Below, piece after piece: positions 59,546-64,000 of a DNA stretch of 64,000 nt. The translations under genes and the position numbers were made by a program. Origin of the DNA: Gossypium raimondii (Eukaryota > Streptophyta > Magnoliopsida > Malvales > Malvaceae); assembly GCF_025698545.1 (NCBI RefSeq), contig NC_068575.1:45889980-45953979 (forward strand). The letters are read 5' to 3'. The stretch's first letter is position 1. Each line of letters opens with the position of its first letter. A model generated the notes under the pieces. That model was not told the origin of the DNA, did no database searches, and worked only from the letters and a program-made list of their open reading frames with translations.

Positions 59546-61496
59546 GTAAGTACTATCCCTTTTTACAACTAAACAAAGCTTTCTATTATTAGTAGTAGTA
59601 TGATTTCCCAGTGGATTAAACTTCAATACATAATTAAAATAACTGAAGTGGAGGATTTGATAGTTGTAGACTTGCATTGCAGTAAAACCCAGACACCAAA
59701 ACAAATACATAGAAATGAGGTGACTAACAAACTGGGATAGGGGTTATGAATTATGAGATTGAAGAAATGGAGGTTGGGAAACTCTCTTGTTTTTAGTTAA
59801 TAGAAAATAGGTTAATTTGATGTATAGAAGCTACAGGCATGAGTATCATGTTATCTTTTTTAGGTAAGAATTGGATAACAGCATCACTCTAATACTCTCA
59901 TCTTTATTTATTTATTTATTTATTAAGAGTAGGATTCATTTTATGCATAACTTTTATTATCTAAATAAAACAAATTCACAATATTGATTTACGGCTTTAA
60001 ATAAAATATTCGTGCTCCAATTTAGTTTTATTATTGTTCACTCAACCCAAACCACAAATAATTAATTTCAAACATAAATTTAAGCAGTTGGTAAAAGAGT
60101 TTAATTCATAATATTCTTTATAATATCTCTATCGTTATGGTTGACAATTTTAAGTTAAAATTTTAAACTTTGAGATCAATTATTTTAAATATTTAAATTC
60201 TTTAAATTTATAAAAAATATATTTAAAAATATTTCATTGAAACTTTTTATAGTATATCTTTTTAAAATTTTATCTATATTAAATTTTAGAGAATAATACT
60301 CAAATTTTTCACTAAAAGTCAAAATTATAAATTTAGTCACTTTGTATAGTTTAAATTACATTTTGGTCACTAAATTTTTAAAAATATGATATGGTCACTA
60401 ATGTTATCAATATGTTATATTTTGATTCTTGAGCTGTTAATTAGTGTTGATGTTGTAATGGTAATTGATATGGCATATTATATCATCAATTTAGACAAAA
60501 AAAATTAAAATATAATATTAATAAAAACGAATTTCAATCAATTTAAATATTTTTAAGTATTATTTAAATATTTATAAATTTAGTCAAGGACAAATCCAAC
60601 TGATGAACTAGGAACAACATTAATTTTGTTTTATTCTATGTACTGATAGACATAGTCAAAATTGTCGGTCTGATTTATTGAATAATGTCAGTCCCCTCTT
60701 TTCATCATTGGTTTGCATAATCTGAACAGATCTGGACTCATCTGACAAAGAAAGCATTCATGTTCCACATGATATTTCCTTTTTCATTTCCCAGAAATTA
60801 CCAAACTCCAGGAAATTTCCTACAATGAACAGGAAATTCGGGGAGACTCTTGCTGCCAAACTCATACACACGCGATCAGCATGTCTTCATCAACATATCC
60901 TGGTTGCAAACATAAAAGTGCTATTGTGATTAGTTGCAGTGAATATCGATAGCGGAGAGAGTCGAATCCATAAAATAATCACCCTAACATCGTTTCCCGA
61001 TCGGTTCTTAATCCTGTTAATACAAAACAAAGATTTTTTAGTTGTGTGTGTAGGTTGATAACTTGATATATAGAAGTCAAGTTCCATTTCATTGCTTTGA
61101 TCTTCATTTAGTCTATCAGGTCAATTAATCCAACACAAAGAAGATTCTTAATAGAAGTGGGGACTTGGCACCCAATTTCCAAATTATTTTGGTTTAAGTC
61201 TCCACTTCAGTTCTTCGATTTGGAATTAGGGTGTTTTTAGTGTTGTCAACTTATGTTATGTCCAAAGCATTTCCTGCCAGTTTCCTTCAAATTCTGCCAT
61301 CGAAGCTTTGGTCTTCTTCCCCGTAATAGATGCCCCCATAGACTTCTGCAGCACTCTAGAACCAATTTTCCAACTCCTGACGTAATTTCCAGATTAGAAA
61401 AGGATTAAACGTGTATACTAATATTGTAGAATTCAACATTGACCATTCCATAATTCATAAATATATTCAACCCATCACCCTTGTAACATCAACAAG
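59546..61496. other. Interval between the two LRK10L loci
   Basis: No kinase-like reading was found. 59900-59925 is a (TTTA)n run. 60290-60600 has words of worn inverted-repeat elements (TTTAGTCACTTTGTATAG, TTTTGGTCACTAAATTT) without a clear pair. 60700-61400 is GC-balanced, without a recognised gene. A TATA-like CATAAATATATT at about 61456 precedes the second locus. Confidence 0.45.
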
Positions 61497-64000
61497 ATGT
61501 CTTCGCTTTCTCTTCCGATATCTTCCCTTCTGGCCCTCTTCTTTCTCGTTTTCTTAACCAGAGTTCCGACGATTTTATCCGCTGACGATCCGCGGGCCTG
61601 CAGGGAAACGCTAACATGCGGAAGCGTATCAAGTATCGGTTACCCATTCTGGGAATGAACCGTCCGAGTTATTGTGGCCAACCAGGATTTGAACTGAGGT
61701 GCGAGAATAATGTAACGGAAATCCTGATGAATGAAAACACCTTACGAGTTCTTGACATAGACCCTGAACGACAGATTCTTAAGGTAGCTAGGGAGGATTA
61801 CTGGAATGGTTATTGTTCCACGAAATTTATCAACACCTCAATCGACTTCGATCACTTCAATTACGGCTCAAACATTAGGAACCTCACCCTATTCTACGGA
61901 TGCAACCCGCTGCCAACCTCGACATTTCTTCCTAACTGCTCCATGAATAGTACACTTATTGATGTGTCATATGCTGTTAGAAACATGTTGGGTGACCCTC
62001 GCTATGGCATATGCCGTGAAATTGTCGTAGTTCCGGTTTATGAAGCTGCAGCAAAGGACCTGGAGGTGAACCCTATGATTATGCAAGCTGCTTTAAGAGG
62101 AGGTTTCGAATTGCAATGGGAAGCGGATAATGATCAGTGCAGAAGATGCAGAGATTCAGATGGGATTTGTGGATATAATCATAGTTCAAATAGTTTCACA
62201 TGTTTTCCAACAACTGAAGGTACGTTATAGCTCTTCTTCCGTATAAGTTTGCTCAGCTGTTTGTTGTTGCAGAACTTACCGTTTCATTGAATATCTTGAG
62301 CCTTAACTCTCAAGTAACCTTCACGGTTTGACTCATTCTGATGTCCAATCTTCATAAGCAGTAGCAGCAAATTGGCCTTTGTTACTTCAGATCGAATCCT
62401 AATCTAAATCTCCCCAAGAAGCCAATGACTTCATTAACTCTAACCATTTTGATTGGTTAATACCAGTTCATCTTCAAATTCCATGGCCGCTTGTTCTCTT
62501 TCCCATCACAACTGCATCAGCTAGCAGATAAAACGTAGGGTCTTACCAGTTGTTTATAGATTCGACCTAGAAATACTTTCAGCCAAAGTAGTACTATTAT
62601 TGATTTATTCAATCATTAAAATCAGATGATATTTTCCAGTTACAGCTTTCTTCAAGTTTTCAACAAACTCGAACTGAGTTTATACCTTTATGAGTTCCGA
62701 GTCCTGAGACTATTATAATGAACTGGGTTATTCAGACTTAATAATATATTATTGCCATGGTAGGCTACCTAAATTTCCATAGACTGGCGCTTAATGGTGG
62801 CATACAACAGAAGTTTCCTTACTCCTAATTATAAAAAGGTTATTTTTACAATTTTAAATGTGAAAATTTCTTTTTATGTTATAAAAATAAGAAATTTATT
62901 GGGTTTCAATAATTACTATTTTTTTTAATTTTGCATGCACCTATAATTATTGATTCATATTTTAATTAACATTTCGTGATATTTTTACTATTACAGAGAA
63001 AAGGATGGAAAGTCTCTCCTCCAACTTGGACTAGGTATTATTCGGTACCCTTATTAACTTATGTTTAAATTTTATTCCAGTCCAATTAGTTTGATTTTTG
63101 GTTTTAGTTTAAATTGTACCAACTCTTAAATAGTTTTACCTGAAATTATTTGATTCTAACATTAATTCAATAAAATAATACATAAAAACCAAATAAAACA
63201 AATAAAAATCTTTATGAGAATATTTTGGTTTTTAATTTTTAAATAAAATTTTATCTAATTATTTGTTTATTAACTTTTTTCTAGATTTCTAACAAACTGT
63301 GCATGTTGTTATTATTTCAGTTCTTTCCACTGCTCTATTTTCTTTTCTCCATCTTAATTGTTTCACTTACTTTCTCTATATATTATATAACTAATTCATT
63401 GTTTTCATACTGCAGGAGCAGGATCGGCGGTAGCTATAACCATTCTCATATGCTTCCTTGTCTTGTGCTTCAAATTAGGAAAGTCATTACCTATTAATCA
63501 CGGAAAGAAGGAAGAGGATGCTAGGATTGAGGCATTCATCAAAAAGTTTGGTTCTCTTGCACCAAGGCGATATTCTTATGCAGAAATCAGAAAATTGACA
63601 AATAAGTTTAATGATAAATTAGGTCAAGGAGGATATGGTAGTGTATACAAAGGGAAATTGTCTGACTGTCGTCTCGTGGCAGTCAAAGTCTTAAGTGAAT
63701 CAAAAGGAAATGGAGGGGATTTCATGAATGAAGTGGCTAGCATTAGTAGAACTGCTCATGTTAACATCGTGAGTCTACTTGGTTTTTGTTTTGAGAAATC
63801 AAAGAGAGCTTTAATTTATGAATTCATGCCCCATGGATCCTTGGATGGGTTTATTTATGATAGAGGATTGCATCATCGAAGTTGTCGATTGGAGTGGACA
63901 ACTTTGTATGACATTGCACTTGGCATTGCTAGAGGACTCGAATACTTGCATCAAGGTTGCAACACAAGGATCTTACATTTCGATATAAAACCTCACAACA
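61497..64000 (+). CDS. LRK10L-type receptor-like kinase, frameshifted ectodomain exon, cut by the window edge
   Basis: The ATG at 61497 opens a signal peptide (MSSLSLPISSLLALFFLVFL) and the start of GUB_WAK_bind (CRETLTCGSVSSIGYPFW), but the frame meets a TGA at 61656. The domain continues one frame over (NRPSYCGQPGFELRCENN to CRRCRDSDGICGYNHSSN) up to a donor at 62220, phase 1. A single missing G in the GGG run at 61651-61653 explains it. The exon at 63416-64000 joins in phase 1: GGAGSAVAITILICFLVLCF (transmembrane), a juxtamembrane segment, then the kinase with GQGGYGSVYKG, VAVKV and, at the edge, HFDIKPHN, the family's non-HRD form of the catalytic loop. The kinase part seen is open. It is either a pseudogene in its ectodomain or a one-base sequence error. 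Confidence 0.85.

Noticed and set aside
62996-63035. Possible 36-base micro-exon between the LRK10L ectodomain and kinase exons
   Set aside because: It has an acceptor-like ATTACAG and a GGTATT donor, but in the required phase it ends in a TAG, and the family does not need it; direct 62219/63416 splicing works.
1-64000. CRISPR arrays, operons, rRNA or tRNA genes
   Set aside because: No regularly spaced short repeats with unique spacers, no prokaryotic gene packing, and no cloverleaf or rRNA segment was recognised on either strand by eye; a tRNA scan was not possible.

Overview
The window looks like nuclear DNA of a eudicot. It is AT-rich, its genes are split by many short introns, and the recognisable proteins match plant families (WEB/PMI, plant RELCH-like, mS33, plastid-type enolase-superfamily epimerase, LRK10L receptor kinases). 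Between the genes lies dense transposon debris. The 2.5-kb LTR family and the plant-mobile-domain (PMD) elements recall repeats of cotton (Gossypium, Malvaceae); that genus call rests on memory of repeat families and is an inference.

Layout. 1-1.86 kb is an old LTR fragment. 2.8-5.4 kb (minus) is a WEB-family coiled-coil gene. 7.2-9.1 kb holds two LINE pieces in opposite orientation, one split by a hAT-type MITE. 10.0-11.9 kb is an array with Helitron-like ends and two nested insertions. 12.4-22.5 kb (plus) is a complete 20-exon gene for a LisH/HEAT-repeat RELCH-like protein of 1186 aa; it has a duplicated first-exon segment, a GC-AG intron and an AT-AC U12-type intron. 24.6-25.7 kb (minus) encodes mitoribosomal protein mS33. 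26.1-36.0 kb is transposon-rich: a Mutator-like MITE, a hAT MITE, a 3.7-kb Mutator-like element carrying a decayed PMD gene (itself hit by another hAT MITE), another MITE and a Copia-like relic. 37.3-39.0 kb carries a hAT-transposase fragment and a 5'-truncated tRNA 2'-phosphotransferase pseudogene. 39.8-42.1 kb holds a 120-bp tandem repeat, a subterminal-repeat fragment and a second PMD relic. 42.5-46.6 kb is a long-TIR element with a solo LTR inside it. 47.9-51.8 kb (plus) is a complete 6-exon gene related to L-Ala-D/L-amino-acid epimerases, with altered active-site motifs. 53-58.1 kb has an LTR fragment, a Mutator-like end, a second solo LTR and a hAT MITE. 58.7 kb to the right edge is a tandem pair of LRK10L receptor-kinase loci. 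The first has only an ectodomain exon. The second has a frameshifted ectodomain exon and an intact kinase exon that runs off the window.

The genes do not form a pathway; they are ordinary housekeeping and receptor genes separated by repeats. The points that most deserve attention are the LisH-coding upstream ORF made by tandem duplication, the AT-AC intron, the epimerase paralogue that keeps its metal ligands but lacks its substrate-binding DxD, and the splice-phase compatibility that could join the first LRK10L ectodomain to the second locus's kinase.
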